Source: Paraphaeosphaeria minitans (taxonomy: Eukaryota > Ascomycota > Dothideomycetes > Pleosporales > Didymosphaeriaceae). Taken from it: DNA of 64,000 bases. The position numbers and the translations under genes were made by a program. Below, piece by piece: positions 1-9,827 of the stretch (the first letter of the stretch is position 1; every line of letters starts with the position of its first letter). The stretch lies in assembly GCA_015832175.1 (NCBI GenBank), contig WJXW01000017.1, forward strand, positions 868,001 through 932,000. The letters run 5' to 3'. The notes under the pieces were generated by a model, which did not search any database, had not been told where the DNA came from, and saw only the letters and a program-made list of their open reading frames with translations.

Positions 1-1845
1 CAACAGCGTGCCGAGACCATTTCTGCTGTCTTGTACCCGAACGACAAGTATGTGTTCTACCTATGCACATATTTGTAACGCTTGACTTACATCCCGCAGC
101 TTGGAAAGGGGTAAGGAACTCCGTTTGAAGCAGCAGTACTTCTGGTGTGCTGCGTCTCTATACGACATCGTCCGTCGATTCAAGAAGACTAAGCGCTCGT
201 GGAAAGAGTTCCCGAACCAGGTCGCCATTCAGCTGAACGACACCCACCCAACGCTCGCTATCCCAGAACTGCAGCGTATACTTGTGGATTTGGAGGGTCT
301 TGGGTGGGATGACGCCTGGAACATCGTTAGTAAGACGTTTGGATACACTAATCATACTGTGCTACCGGAGGCTCTGGAGAAGTGGTCGGTACCGCTGATG
401 CAACATCTCCTTCCTCGTCATCTTCAGATCATCTACGATAGTAAGTTATTCCAAGATACGAGATGACGTAGGCTAATGATTTGAAGTCAACTTGAACTTC
501 CTGCAGTATGTAGAGCGCAACTTCCCCAAGGACCGCGACATGCTGGGCCGGGTGTCGATTATCGAAGAGTCGAACCCTAAGATGGTTCGCATGGCCTATC
601 TCGCTTTGATCGGCTCGCACAAAGTCAACGGTGTTGCTGAGCTCCACTCCGACCTTATCAAGACCACCATCTTCAAAGACTTTGTCAAGATCTACGGACC
701 TGACAAGTTCACTAATGTCACAAACGGTATCACACCGCGCAGGTGGCTGCACCAGGCCAACCCGCGGCTTTCTGCGCTCATCGCGTCGAAGCTTGGCAGC
801 CACGAGTTCCTGAAGGACCTCACTCTGCTGGGCAAGCTTGAGGCTTTTGTTGATGACAAGGAGTTTCGAAAGGAATTCCGCGAGATAAAATATGCCAACA
901 AAGTTCGGTTAGCGAAGCACATCAAAGAGCATAACGGTGTCACGGTCAACCCCGCTGCGCTGTTCGATGTCCAGGTCAAGCGAATCCACGAGTACAAGCG
1001 CCAGCAACTCAACATCTTCGGTGTGATCCACAGGTACCTCCAGATCAAGGCCTTGTCCACAGAAGAGAGGAAGAAGCTGGCCCCTCGCGTTTTCATCTTC
1101 GGTGGCAAGGCGGCGCCGGGATACTGGATGGCCAAGACAGTCATCCACCTCATCAACAAGGTTGGGGACGTTGTGAACAATGACCCTGACGTTGGTGACC
1201 TGCTCAAAGTCATCTTCTTGGAAGACTACAACGTCAGCAAGGCTGAAATTATCACCCCCGCCAGTGACATCTCCGAGCACATCTCCACTGCTGGTACCGA
1301 GGCCTCGGGTACGAGCAACATGAAGTTCTGTTTGAACGGTGGGCTGATTATCGGTACCTGCGATGGTGCCAACGTAAGTGCAAACGCCAATTGTCATCAG
1401 GTTTCACCAGGCTAACAATCCCTAGATTGAAATCACACGCGAAATTGGTGAGGAGAACATCTTCCTCTTTGGTAACCTCGCAGAGGATGTCGACGACCTG
1501 CGCCACGCGCATCTCTACAACCACTACGAGCTCGAACCTAAGCTCGCCAAGGTCTTCGATGAGATTCACCAAGGACGTTTCGGCGACGCTGGGGCCTTCA
1601 GCGCGCTTGTTAATGGTATCGTCGAGCACGGCGACTACTACCTCGTCTCTGACGACTTTGCTTCGTACGTGCAGACTCAAGAGCTGATTGACGAGGCGTA
1701 CAAGGACACGGAAGCCTGGACTACCAAGGCCATCCTCACGGTGGCTCGCATGGGCTTCTTCTCGAGTGACAGGTGTATCGACGAGTATGCGGAGAGCATC
1801 TGGAATATCGAGCCGTTGGTGCAGAAGAAGGATGAGGAGGCGTAG
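1..1845 (+). CDS. GPH1: Glycogen phosphorylase, 3' part (5' cut by window edge)
   Basis: Releases glucose-1-phosphate from glycogen in the cytosol, using pyridoxal phosphate. The visible part is four exons, 1-47, 100-440, 487-1373 and 1426-1845, joined by introns with GTATGT, GTAAGT and GTAAGT donors; together they give 564 codons in one frame. The family is about 880-900 aa, so roughly the N-terminal third lies outside the window. The PLP-lysine motif [12 protein letters not shown] is present (Lys codon 1323-1325), followed by the conserved IIGTCDGAN stretch that is split by the last intron. The C-terminus ends in an acidic-basic tail (KKDEEA). All family motifs seen are intact, so the gene looks functional. 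Exon junctions were inferred by restoring the conserved protein and have not been tested against cDNA. Confidence 0.95.
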
Positions 1846-2117
1846 ATGGAATCGATCTATAGATCCCCATGGAGTGGCTTGTGGTTTATGTCTGCTGCAT
1901 ATGCTTTTACGATTAATATGAGATAATGATCGGTCGCAACTTTGATATTCTTCTTGTGTTTCGAGGTGCTTATGGAGATGGAAGGGTTGACTAAGCAAAC
2001 TAGCGCCCCCGGATCAAATGCTCACTCCGTATCAACCCGACCTCCGACCGCCGACGCAATCTGGCGGCTCCAGCTCCAGCAAGCTCACGGTATCGAGCGT
2101 CCACGTTGTACACCAAC

Positions 2118-3199
2118 ATGGCCAACAGAGGCTATGACGTTGTTGTCGATGTCGACCAGGAGGTGTGTTCAGTTCGACTTACCCTCAAATAACGCATACT
2201 GACAGTCTACAGGGCGACCTAGGCCACACCGACCTGCAAGAGGACCTCGAATTCCACAGCTCCAGTACGTACCATCTCAGCTCTTTACTGCCCCCAGATC
2301 TGACTCCCTCTCCAGACTTCGAAAACACGCCGTCCACGCGCACCAAGATTCAACCGGACGCCAACACCACCGGTTTCCTCCCCACGCCCGCCTCCGCCTC
2401 CTCCTCGCGCAAACACTACCTCTGGACCCTCTCCTTCTACGCGCAAGCCTTCGACGTCGACACGGCCGAAGTCCTGCGCCGCTGCACCGCGACCCTATAC
2501 CCACGTGCCAACTTCCTCGACGTGCTCGAAGGCAACCCCGACCTCTACGGCCCTGTGTGGGTCGCCACGACCGTCGTCGTCATCCTTTTTCTCACGGGCA
2601 CAATAAATCAGTATCTCGCGAGCGAGGGCAAGCAGCACTTTGCGTATGATTTCAAGCTGCTGAGTGGGGCCGCGGGGCTGGTGTATGGGTATACGGGCGT
2701 GGTGCCGAGTGGGCTTTGGGCCGTGCTGAAGTGGTATGGGAGCGAGAGCGCGAACCTGATGGAGTGTGTGTGTCTTTACGGGTATGCGAATCTGGTGTGG
2801 ATTCCGGTGGCTGTGGCGAGCATAAGCACGATCAACAGTGAGTTTGACATGTCCCTTTCCTCTCTCCTGTCTTTCGAGCAGGCAGGGAGGATCTCGGCGG
2901 GGTTGGAAAGATGCTGACCAGCGGTAGTCCTCAACTTTATATTCGTCGCGCTCGGATTCACGGCAAGCGTGTTTTTCCTCCTGCGCAACTTGTACCCTGT
3001 GCTGAGCTCCACCGAGGCCAAGACCAGCAAGATATTGCTCATTGTCGTACTCGTGCTGCACGCCGGCTTTGCTATCGCAATCAAAGTCCTCTTCTTTGCG
3101 GCGACGAGTCCCGTAGGTCCGAAGCACGGGAAGGAAGCTGGTGGTAATGTTGACGGAGAGAAAAAGGGAGATTTGCTGAAGATGCTGATGCGGATGTGA
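2118..3199 (+). CDS. Yip1-domain Golgi membrane protein, YIPF1/2 type
   Basis: Predicted multi-pass membrane protein of the Yip1 family, which acts with Rab GTPases in ER-Golgi vesicle traffic. Exons 2118-2162, 2213-2264, 2316-2837 and 2928-3199 give 296 aa. The family signature is clear: a W-x2-x(2)-YAQAFDVDTAEVL segment, then NPDLYGPVW, followed by about five hydrophobic segments (residues ~115-270). This arrangement matches animal YIPF1/YIPF2 better than Yip1 itself. The N-terminal ~90 residues are polar and cytosolic, as in the family. The short first exon begins with MANRGYDVVVDVDQE; the start was chosen because the next two exons have no better ATG. It lies head-to-tail 270 bp after glycogen phosphorylase, with no sign of a shared function. 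A specific yeast orthologue (Yip4 or Yip5) cannot be assigned from sequence alone. Confidence 0.85.
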
Positions 3200-3813
3200 G
3201 AAGTGGTGTGGCCTCGGAGAGTGCAGCAAACGGGAAAGAGTTGGGCGTTGGGGTTTTGTAAGAGTGTACGAATATGGTTTTGGAATGGCATATGCGGTGT
3301 AGAGAGATGTGGTCACCGCTGAGCGTTTCATCGATACTGCACATCTCATACCACACGTACCCGATTCCCTAACGAACATGGTTCCTAAAATAAATCGCAG
3401 CGTCCGATGCCCTCCCCCAAACCGCGACTGCAGCCACACGGCTCCAGTTCTACACTTCTCCGTTAATGTATGCGAAAAAGTACGCCAGCCTTTGTATATT
3501 GTACACTGAATATGTGATGAGGTAGATGTGCTTCGAATCCGTCCGTCTACATGTTTGGCTATGGTTGTATCTGGGTGTCGTGTACCCCCTTCTTTTCCCT
3601 TTACGCTCGACTTGCATTCGGAATCGAGCGACTGACCAATGGCAGAAATTACATCGATTAATCACACATGCTGCACTGCAATCTTCAGCGTCAACAATGT
3701 GAGCACAAGTATTTTCTGACTGGTGCGCTGACTGTATGCTAGATCGCGAGTACACCAGAAATACGTGACACTGATGCTCCTATTGTTGGCTTAGCGGAAA
3801 GAGAGACGGACGA

Positions 3814-4229
3814 GGCTAAGGTACCAAAGGATATTGGACATGTCTTGCCAACGATCTAGGTAGTTAGGTACAGGATGATGGACGGCGATCTTGTCTGCAT
3901 TTCCCAATGGCTTGACCACTGTTTACACGAGAAAACAGCTCGGAACTAACGGTAATCGGCATGCGGCAGATTCAGCTTGTCATTGTTGTGTCACGAATGT
4001 AGAGACAATAGGGAATGGAAATGCGTCGAGCCATGCGATGCAGATATAGGCTAATCTTCGCCGCGGTATTGCGGTAAGACTTACTTACCTACTCATGCTA
4101 CTTGCCAGTATCTATTGACGTTCTTAGATGGTCTACCAGACAGATAACCACTTGCACTACATACCTACCTCGGTTATAGGTACTTGCTAGTGTTGCGCCA
4201 AAAGGATCGTCGTCATCGTTACCGGCTAA
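3814..4229 (+). promoter_or_regulatory. Three GGCTAA (XlnR-type) sites upstream of the xylosidase
   Basis: GGCTAA occurs on the + strand at 3814-3819, 4049-4054 and 4224-4229. The last reads GGCTAAA (4224-4230), the full consensus described for the xylanolytic activator XlnR/Xlr1. They lie about 700, 470 and 290 bp before the beta-xylosidase start. The hexamer is short, so a chance site is possible, but three in the same orientation before an XlnR-type target gene is suggestive. Confidence 0.5.
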
Positions 4230-4261
4230 AGACGACCTTACATCCACACTCCATGGGGAAC

Positions 4262-4267
4262 GCGGGG
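4262..4267 (+). promoter_or_regulatory. CreA-type (SYGGRG) site
   Basis: GCGGGG fits the carbon-catabolite repressor consensus SYGGRG and lies 32 bp after the GGCTAAA element in the xylosidase upstream region. A single short site is weak evidence. Confidence 0.3.
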
Positions 4268-4425
4268 ATACAAGAAATCGGGAAGTCTAAATTTTGCAAT
4301 GCAATGGTTCTCTAGTGAAAGATCTAGCTAAAATCGACAAAAGGCATCATTTGTCATCGCGGTTAGAGCCTTGCTTTTTGCCTAAGTGTCGATCCTCGAC
4401 ATTGGGTGGAACTCGCCGCACATGG

Positions 4426-4431
4426 TATAAA
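4426..4431 (+). promoter_or_regulatory. TATA box of the beta-xylosidase gene
   Basis: TATAAA lies 90 bp before the ATG at 4521. The spacing suits a fungal core promoter with a short leader. Confidence 0.55.
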
Positions 4432-4520
4432 GAGGGAATAACAGATCATGATGCGTTTTTCTTAGACCATCACATTTCATTGCAGCCAGCTGATTTCTGT
4501 TTTCATCTACACCTCCTAAG

Positions 4521-6884
4521 ATGAGGTCTTCGGTATCCGTTGCGTTGGCCACGATGGTAGCTAACGCATTGGCTCAAAACAACATGAGCTACTACGACTA
4601 CACCATCAACGGCAATCCTCAGCTCGACTCAAGGACTCTCGCAACAATCCCTCTTAACTTCCCAGACTGTAAAGATTCGCCATTGGCCGACACGCTGGTC
4701 TGCAACAAATCCGCCAGCGCTTGGGATCGAGCTGCGGCTTTGATCTCCATGTTCACAATGGAAGAGCTCGTCAACAACACTGTGAACACAGCTCCCGGTG
4801 TGCCCAGACTCGGACTTCCACCGTACGAAGTCTGGAACGAAGCTCTTCATGGCTTGAGCCACTTCTATCAGCCAGACGAGGGCGACTTCAGTTGGGTTAC
4901 GGCTTTCCCCCAGCCCATCACATCAATGGCGTCCATGAACCGCAGTCTGATCCACCAGATCGGTTTCATTATTTCCACGCAAGGTCGCGCGGCGAACAAC
5001 GCCGGTCGCTATGGCCTTGACGTCTACTCGCCCAACATCAATGGCTTCAGAGCTCCTGTCTGGGGACGTGGCCAAGAGACCCCTGGCGAAGATGCATACT
5101 TCTTGACCTCTCTGTACGCTTATGAGTACATCACTGCCATGCAAGGCGGAGTCAACCCTGCCGTACCAAAGCTTGTCACCGTTGCTAAGCACTTTGCCGG
5201 CTACGATATCGAGACGTGGCGCAATCACAGCCGTCTCGGTAACGATGTGAACATCACTGAACAGGACTTGGCCGGCTACTACACTCCGCAATTCCGCACG
5301 GCCGTTTTGCAAGCCAAGGCCAAGGGTTTGATGTGCTCTTACAATGCTGTGAACGGCGAAGCAAGCTGTGGCAGCTCTTTCTTCCTCCAGACTTTGCTCC
5401 GCGAGACCTGGGGCTTTGGCGATGGCTTCGTGTCCGGAGACTGTGGTGCTGTGTATGGCGTGTTTAACCCGCATCACAATGCTGCCACTCGTGTTGGTGG
5501 CTCGGCTGCTGCACTGCTTGCTGGCACAGACATTGACTGCGGCACTGAGTTTGCGTATTACCTTGAGGACGCTTTCACACAGGGCAACGTGTCCCGCGAT
5601 GACATTGAGAAGGCTCTGACTCGTCTCTACTCTCAGCTCGTACAGCAGGGGTACTTCGACGGCAATGGCAGCATGTATCGTGACCTGACCTGGGATGATG
5701 TCGTCAAGACGGACTCCTGGAACATCTCGTACGAGGCTGCTGTTGAGGGCATTGTGTTGCTTAAGAACGATGGTGCCCTTCCTTTGCACAACGACTCGAG
5801 TGTTGCTCTTATTGGTCCGTACGCAAACGCAACAGAACAGATGCTGGGCAACTACTTTACCACTCCACCTTATGTCATCAGCCCGCTGGCAGCGTTCGAG
5901 GCTTCTGGCAGGCCGATCAACTACGCTCTCGGCACTGGTATCTCCAGCGACAACGAGACATTTTTCGACGAAGCGCTTGAGGCAGCTCGCAAGTCCGATG
6001 TGATCATCTTCGCTGGTGGTATTGACAATACTGTCGAGTCTGAGGCCTTGGACCGCGAGAACATCACCTGGCCAGGCAACCAGCTAGACCTGATCGATAG
6101 ATTGAGCAATCTGGGTAAGCCTCTCGTTGTGCTCCAGATGGGTGGCGGTCAAGTGGACAGCTCCGCGCTCAAGAAGAATCACAACGTCAACTCTCTCATA
6201 TGGGGTGGATATCCAGGCCAGAGCGGGGGCCAAGCTCTTTACGATCTCATCTCCGGCAAGCGCGCACCCGCTGGACGCCTCGTGACAACTCAATACCCGG
6301 CCTCCTACGCCGACGACTTCTATCAGCTCGACATGGACCTTCGCCCTTCTGGCGACAACCCTGGCCAAACATATATGTGGTACACTGGCGAGCCAGTCTA
6401 CGCTTTCGGTCACGGCCTCTTTTACACCACCTTCGACGAGAAGCTCGCCACGAACGCTTCCGCCAGCGCCAGCATCAACATCACCGACTTCTTCATCCAG
6501 CCGCACAGCGGCTACGAGTTCGTCGAGCAGAAACCGCTGCTCACTTTCCAGACCCAGGTCTCGAACACCGGCGACGTTGCCTCAGACTATTCTGCCATGC
6601 TCTTCGCGTCGACTACCAGCGGTCCGATTCCACGTCCCATCAAGTGGCTCGTGGGCATCACACGAGAGGCTGAGATCGCTCCTGGCACAGTCTGCACCGT
6701 CGATTTCGACATCCCAGTGGGCGCTCTTGCTCGTGCGGCTGACAACGGCGACCTCATCGTTTATCCGGGCGACTACTCGCTTGCGCTCAACAATGATCGA
6801 TCTGTGGTGATGGACCTCACGCTGACTGGCGATGCGATCACGATTGCACACTGGCCTTCAAGGATTGAGACTGGGGGAGTTTAG
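4521..6884 (+). CDS. Secreted GH3 beta-xylosidase
   Basis: Exo-1,4-beta-xylosidase of glycoside hydrolase family 3, releasing xylose from xylo-oligosaccharides outside the cell. Intronless, 787 aa, the usual size for fungal xlnD/bxl enzymes (about 760-800). A signal peptide spans residues ~1-18 (MRSSVSVALATMVANALA). The N-terminal (alpha/beta)8 domain carries EVWNEALHG, RGQETPGED, VAKHFAGYD and the nucleophile segment GFVSGDCGAV (Asp ~307), in the SGDCG form typical of xylosidases. The alpha/beta sandwich and the C-terminal fibronectin-III-like domain follow (ends GFGH-type AFGHGLFYTTF). About a dozen N-x-S/T sites suggest glycosylation. Upstream GGCTAA and SYGGRG sites predict xylose induction and glucose repression. 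All catalytic segments are intact. Whether it also cleaves arabinosides cannot be judged here. Confidence 0.95.
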   Translation: MRSSVSVALATMVANALAQNNMSYYDYTINGNPQLDSRTLATIPLNFPDCKDSPLADTLVCNKSASAWDRAAALISMFTMEELVNNTVNTAPGVPRLGLPPYEVWNEALHGLSHFYQPDEGDFSWVTAFPQPITSMASMNRSLIHQIGFIISTQGRAANNAGRYGLDVYSPNINGFRAPVWGRGQETPGEDAYFLTSLYAYEYITAMQGGVNPAVPKLVTVAKHFAGYDIETWRNHSRLGNDVNITEQDLAGYYTPQFRTAVLQAKAKGLMCSYNAVNGEASCGSSFFLQTLLRETWGFGDGFVSGDCGAVYGVFNPHHNAATRVGGSAAALLAGTDIDCGTEFAYYLEDAFTQGNVSRDDIEKALTRLYSQLVQQGYFDGNGSMYRDLTWDDVVKTDSWNISYEAAVEGIVLLKNDGALPLHNDSSVALIGPYANATEQMLGNYFTTPPYVISPLAAFEASGRPINYALGTGISSDNETFFDEALEAARKSDVIIFAGGIDNTVESEALDRENITWPGNQLDLIDRLSNLGKPLVVLQMGGGQVDSSALKKNHNVNSLIWGGYPGQSGGQALYDLISGKRAPAGRLVTTQYPASYADDFYQLDMDLRPSGDNPGQTYMWYTGEPVYAFGHGLFYTTFDEKLATNASASASINITDFFIQPHSGYEFVEQKPLLTFQTQVSNTGDVASDYSAMLFASTTSGPIPRPIKWLVGITREAEIAPGTVCTVDFDIPVGALARAADNGDLIVYPGDYSLALNNDRSVVMDLTLTGDAITIAHWPSRIETGGV

Positions 6885-7395
6885 AGTACTACGTAGAGGG
6901 GGAGAGGTCTTGGGTTTATGCTGGACTAATTGGTATAATGTGGTGAGAAGTAGAATATAATAGACGTCCCTAGTTTGATGCCGATGATGATCGAGGGCCT
7001 GCAACAAACAGCACCAAGCAGCATAGCTGATGTGCTCAAAGGCGTAACGAAGGCGGAAAAGCAGATATGACACGAAAGCTCCGCACATAAACATGTTTGG
7101 AACTCGGGATACTTTTTCAGGCCTAAGCAGTATGAATCGATCTTTGAACCTTCCGAAATCTGGAGCCATATTACATAAACAACCCACAAGGTACCCCTTA
7201 CTTCATCATGCGACGAGACACCTACTGACCCGAAGAAAAAATGGCTGACATCTATTCAGTAGTCATAAGTAGGTTTCAATTTGAGTCCAACATTGTTGCT
7301 CATTTGTAAACCCGCTGATGTACATCCCGATGCCACTGTTCCACTCTATCTACATGACTTCCTTCGTTTCAGACCCGTCTTCATCCTTCTTGGAC
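6885..7395. other. Convergent 3' intergenic region
   Basis: The beta-xylosidase (+) and the P-loop ATPase (-) converge on this 511-bp stretch, which therefore holds only 3' UTRs and terminator signals. No coding sequence or repeat is apparent. Confidence 0.5.
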
Positions 7396-8974
7396 TCACG
7401 TAACTCCACTGCCTGCGTTCGAGCTCTCAGCAGCAAGCTTGCTTCTCCCTCCGTCAGCAGTAACGCGTTGTCTCGTCTTCAACTTGATAGAGCCTCCCTC
7501 CATCCTGCCGATTCCTTTCCCCATCACTGCGACGGCAGCTGTTGGACAGAACAGCAGACTTTCTCCAAGTTTCAACTTCACAATCTCGTTGAACAACGCC
7601 TTGTCGTCTTTGGGAGCTTGTTCTGCGCCATCGTCCTCGCCAGCACTCATGGAACAGACAATCGAGTTCAGGTAAAGAGCAGCAATATGTTGCTTCAGGA
7701 CCTTGAACCATGCAGGGCTCGTGCACCTATGCACCATGGTGATGTTGCATAGATCCAGAAGCTGCGGATTGATGCTTGGCTCTTGGGTTGCAATGATGAC
7801 TCTCACGGCCTGATGCCGCTGCTCCCGGATAGTCCGCAGCAGTTTCTCGGTAAAAGCTTTTGCGGAGCTTCCGCTCTCCGTCATGTAGTTATGAGCTTCG
7901 TCGAGGGCGACGATCTTGCCGCACTGTGTCTGCTGGATGAACACGGAAAGACAGATGTCGAACAATGCACACACTGCGTCAGGTTCGATGACAGGATCTG
8001 TCAGGTCGATGATAGTAAGGGTTCCAGGTGCCCCTTTCAGGAAGTCGTTCTCGACGTTGGCCAGGACCTTTCCGGTCTTGTTGCGTTTCATGAAGGACTC
8101 CAGCAGATCGAGGCGGAGCTGCATTGGGCCGTTTTGGCCGCGGGCCCATTGCGTGTCGGTCAGCTTGCTTTTGAAAACAGTATAATCGAACGTTCCGAGA
8201 CCATGGGATTGGATGGCCATTTCGCGGAGTATCATGATGATCGTCTAGCGTGGTAAGCCTTGTACGTAGAGACATGGGATGTTGACTAACCTGCATGTAC
8301 AATGGCATATCGTCGTCGCTTACTACAGCCATCAACGTCTTCATACGCTCCGTGTCAAGATACTTTGGCAGAATGTGAAGCTGTTTGACGGTGATTGTCC
8401 CGCCCTGTTGCTTCGCCATTGCCTCATAGGCTGCCTTGAGTCTGCCGTAGTTGCTTGGACTCACAAGCACGGTTGTTGGTACGCTTGTGCAAAGGTAAGC
8501 AGCTTCGCATACACCACTGCCCTGACATCGATCGTAGTGAAATACCAGTCCAGCAAGCGGGTGAGGGTTGTACCCAATGTGAGATAGGAGGATCTTCTTG
8601 GTTAACAAGCAGTTCTCGAGCATACACGATAGAGTGTGGGATTTCCCAGAGCCTTGGGAGCCACAGAGAAAAGCCGACCAAGGTGTATCGGTGTTCAGAA
8701 GGATGGGATTGTGTTTTATAGCATTCTCGGTCGACTGAGGGCTTTCAGATATTTTTCGATCGCCTGGGACGTGGCCAAGTACACCGTAGCCTCGTTCAAC
8801 TTTTTTCTGGGGCTCGAAGTGCTGCTGTACCTCCCACCAAACAAGAGGTGCCATCCTAAGCTCCTCCACTGCTGGTTCGAACAGGTTAGAACCCAGAGAG
8901 CTAGAAACGTGAATGTGATCTTTTAAGACAACTTGGTATCGGATCAGCTCCTCCGAATCCCCCGAAGTTTCCAT
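7396..8974 (-). CDS. HerA/FtsK-superfamily-like P-loop ATPase
   Basis: Predicted 510-aa ATPase of unknown cellular role. Two exons, 8974-8291 and 8244-7396, are joined by a 46-nt intron (donor GTTAGT, acceptor CTAG). Walker A is GSQGSGKS (residues 105-112), preceded by a hydrophobic strand (WSAFLC). Walker B is KIVALDEAHNY (DEAH at ~343-346). A sensor-like strand VRVIIATQEPS follows, and a TLTIIDLTDP strand precedes Walker B. This order (strand-DLTDP, long helix, DEAHN, IATQ) resembles HerA/TraG-type ATPases rather than AAA+ or helicases. No membrane segment or signal peptide is present. It is divergently transcribed from the 703-aa unknown gene. Homologous fungal proteins are generally annotated only as P-loop NTPases. 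The superfamily assignment is by motif inspection; nucleotide binding is well supported, function is not. Confidence 0.75.
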
Positions 8975-9827
8975 CGTGAGATACTATTGTACGAATGATA
9001 TACAAAGTCAGTGTTCTAGCTGGCATTAATCGCCCTTAAATACATCATAAGTGAATGCGAGTTTGTCTTAGCACCGCTGCAATTCGTTGGTACTGCTCAC
9101 AGCAACCTCATGGCTTGCCACATGACTCTACCCACGAACAAACTTTGAGGCTTAAGTGGCAAACGTTTCTTTAGCGCTTCTTTGGTCATGACTATAGTCG
9201 CATTGAAATGCCTAGAACTGTTCGCTGAAGCTGATGGTGAGGCATCGCCAAGAACATGGCTTCCATCTCTTCTACTAGGTATCTGGTTACCTGCTGTACA
9301 GAGACACCGCCACATCTGCAGTCAATGTCCACCATCATAATGGCGAACAGATGCTCATACATGTTTGCTTGTAATTAGGTCGACAATTGCAAATGCTATC
9401 AAGGGAAACCAGGGAAAGATCTCTCTCATTTCTGTTGGGTTGACATTAGACGTATTCAGAGGCATCTTAACTGCTGCAAGTAACACACTTGGTAAAGCTC
9501 CAACAGAGAATTTTGATCATGTATTACCGGTGCCAGTGCGCAATACCGTACAAGTGAGGAAGGAGCATGTGCACTACAAACATGACGTATGTTCCTGTGG
9601 TAATAACCCGCACGGAGCACTAGATGAAGGTGAAAGCAACACAGAGGCTTTTCACTCTAGCGTCATTATAACACCCCTCGTCACCCATATAAATAACGGG
9701 GACCTCGTGTGCTCCGAAGGAGATGCCTTTCCCACTCTGATATCGAGTTTGACCCCGGTCAATACAGCTTCTCAATCTATCGCAACAACCCCAACACGGA
9801 AGGAAGGTTCGTTCACACGGCCCTGCC
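8975..9827. other. Divergent intergenic region (shared promoter)
   Basis: 853 bp between the divergent ATPase (-) and 703-aa protein (+) genes. It contains the TATA element at 9688. An open frame from 9365 runs through it into the next gene in another frame, but it has no recognisable protein signature and spans the TATA box, so it is not called. Confidence 0.5.
9688..9695 (+). promoter_or_regulatory. TATA box of the 703-aa protein gene
   Basis: TATAAATA lies 140 bp upstream of the ATG at 9828 and supports that start. Confidence 0.45.

Larger units (their letters stand above)
3200..4520. other. Intergenic region and beta-xylosidase upstream region
   Basis: No convincing coding sequence. It holds the 3' flank of the Yip1-family gene and the upstream regulatory region of the beta-xylosidase, including three GGCTAA elements, one SYGGRG element and a TATA box listed separately. 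A TACCTACC/TAGGTA motif lies near 4161-4184. Confidence 0.6.

Noticed and set aside
2495..3439. 314-aa open frame on the minus strand
   Set aside because: Antisense to the Yip1-family exons; composition is Arg/His-rich and has no motif.
4923..5789. 288-aa open frame on the minus strand
   Set aside because: Antisense shadow of the beta-xylosidase gene.
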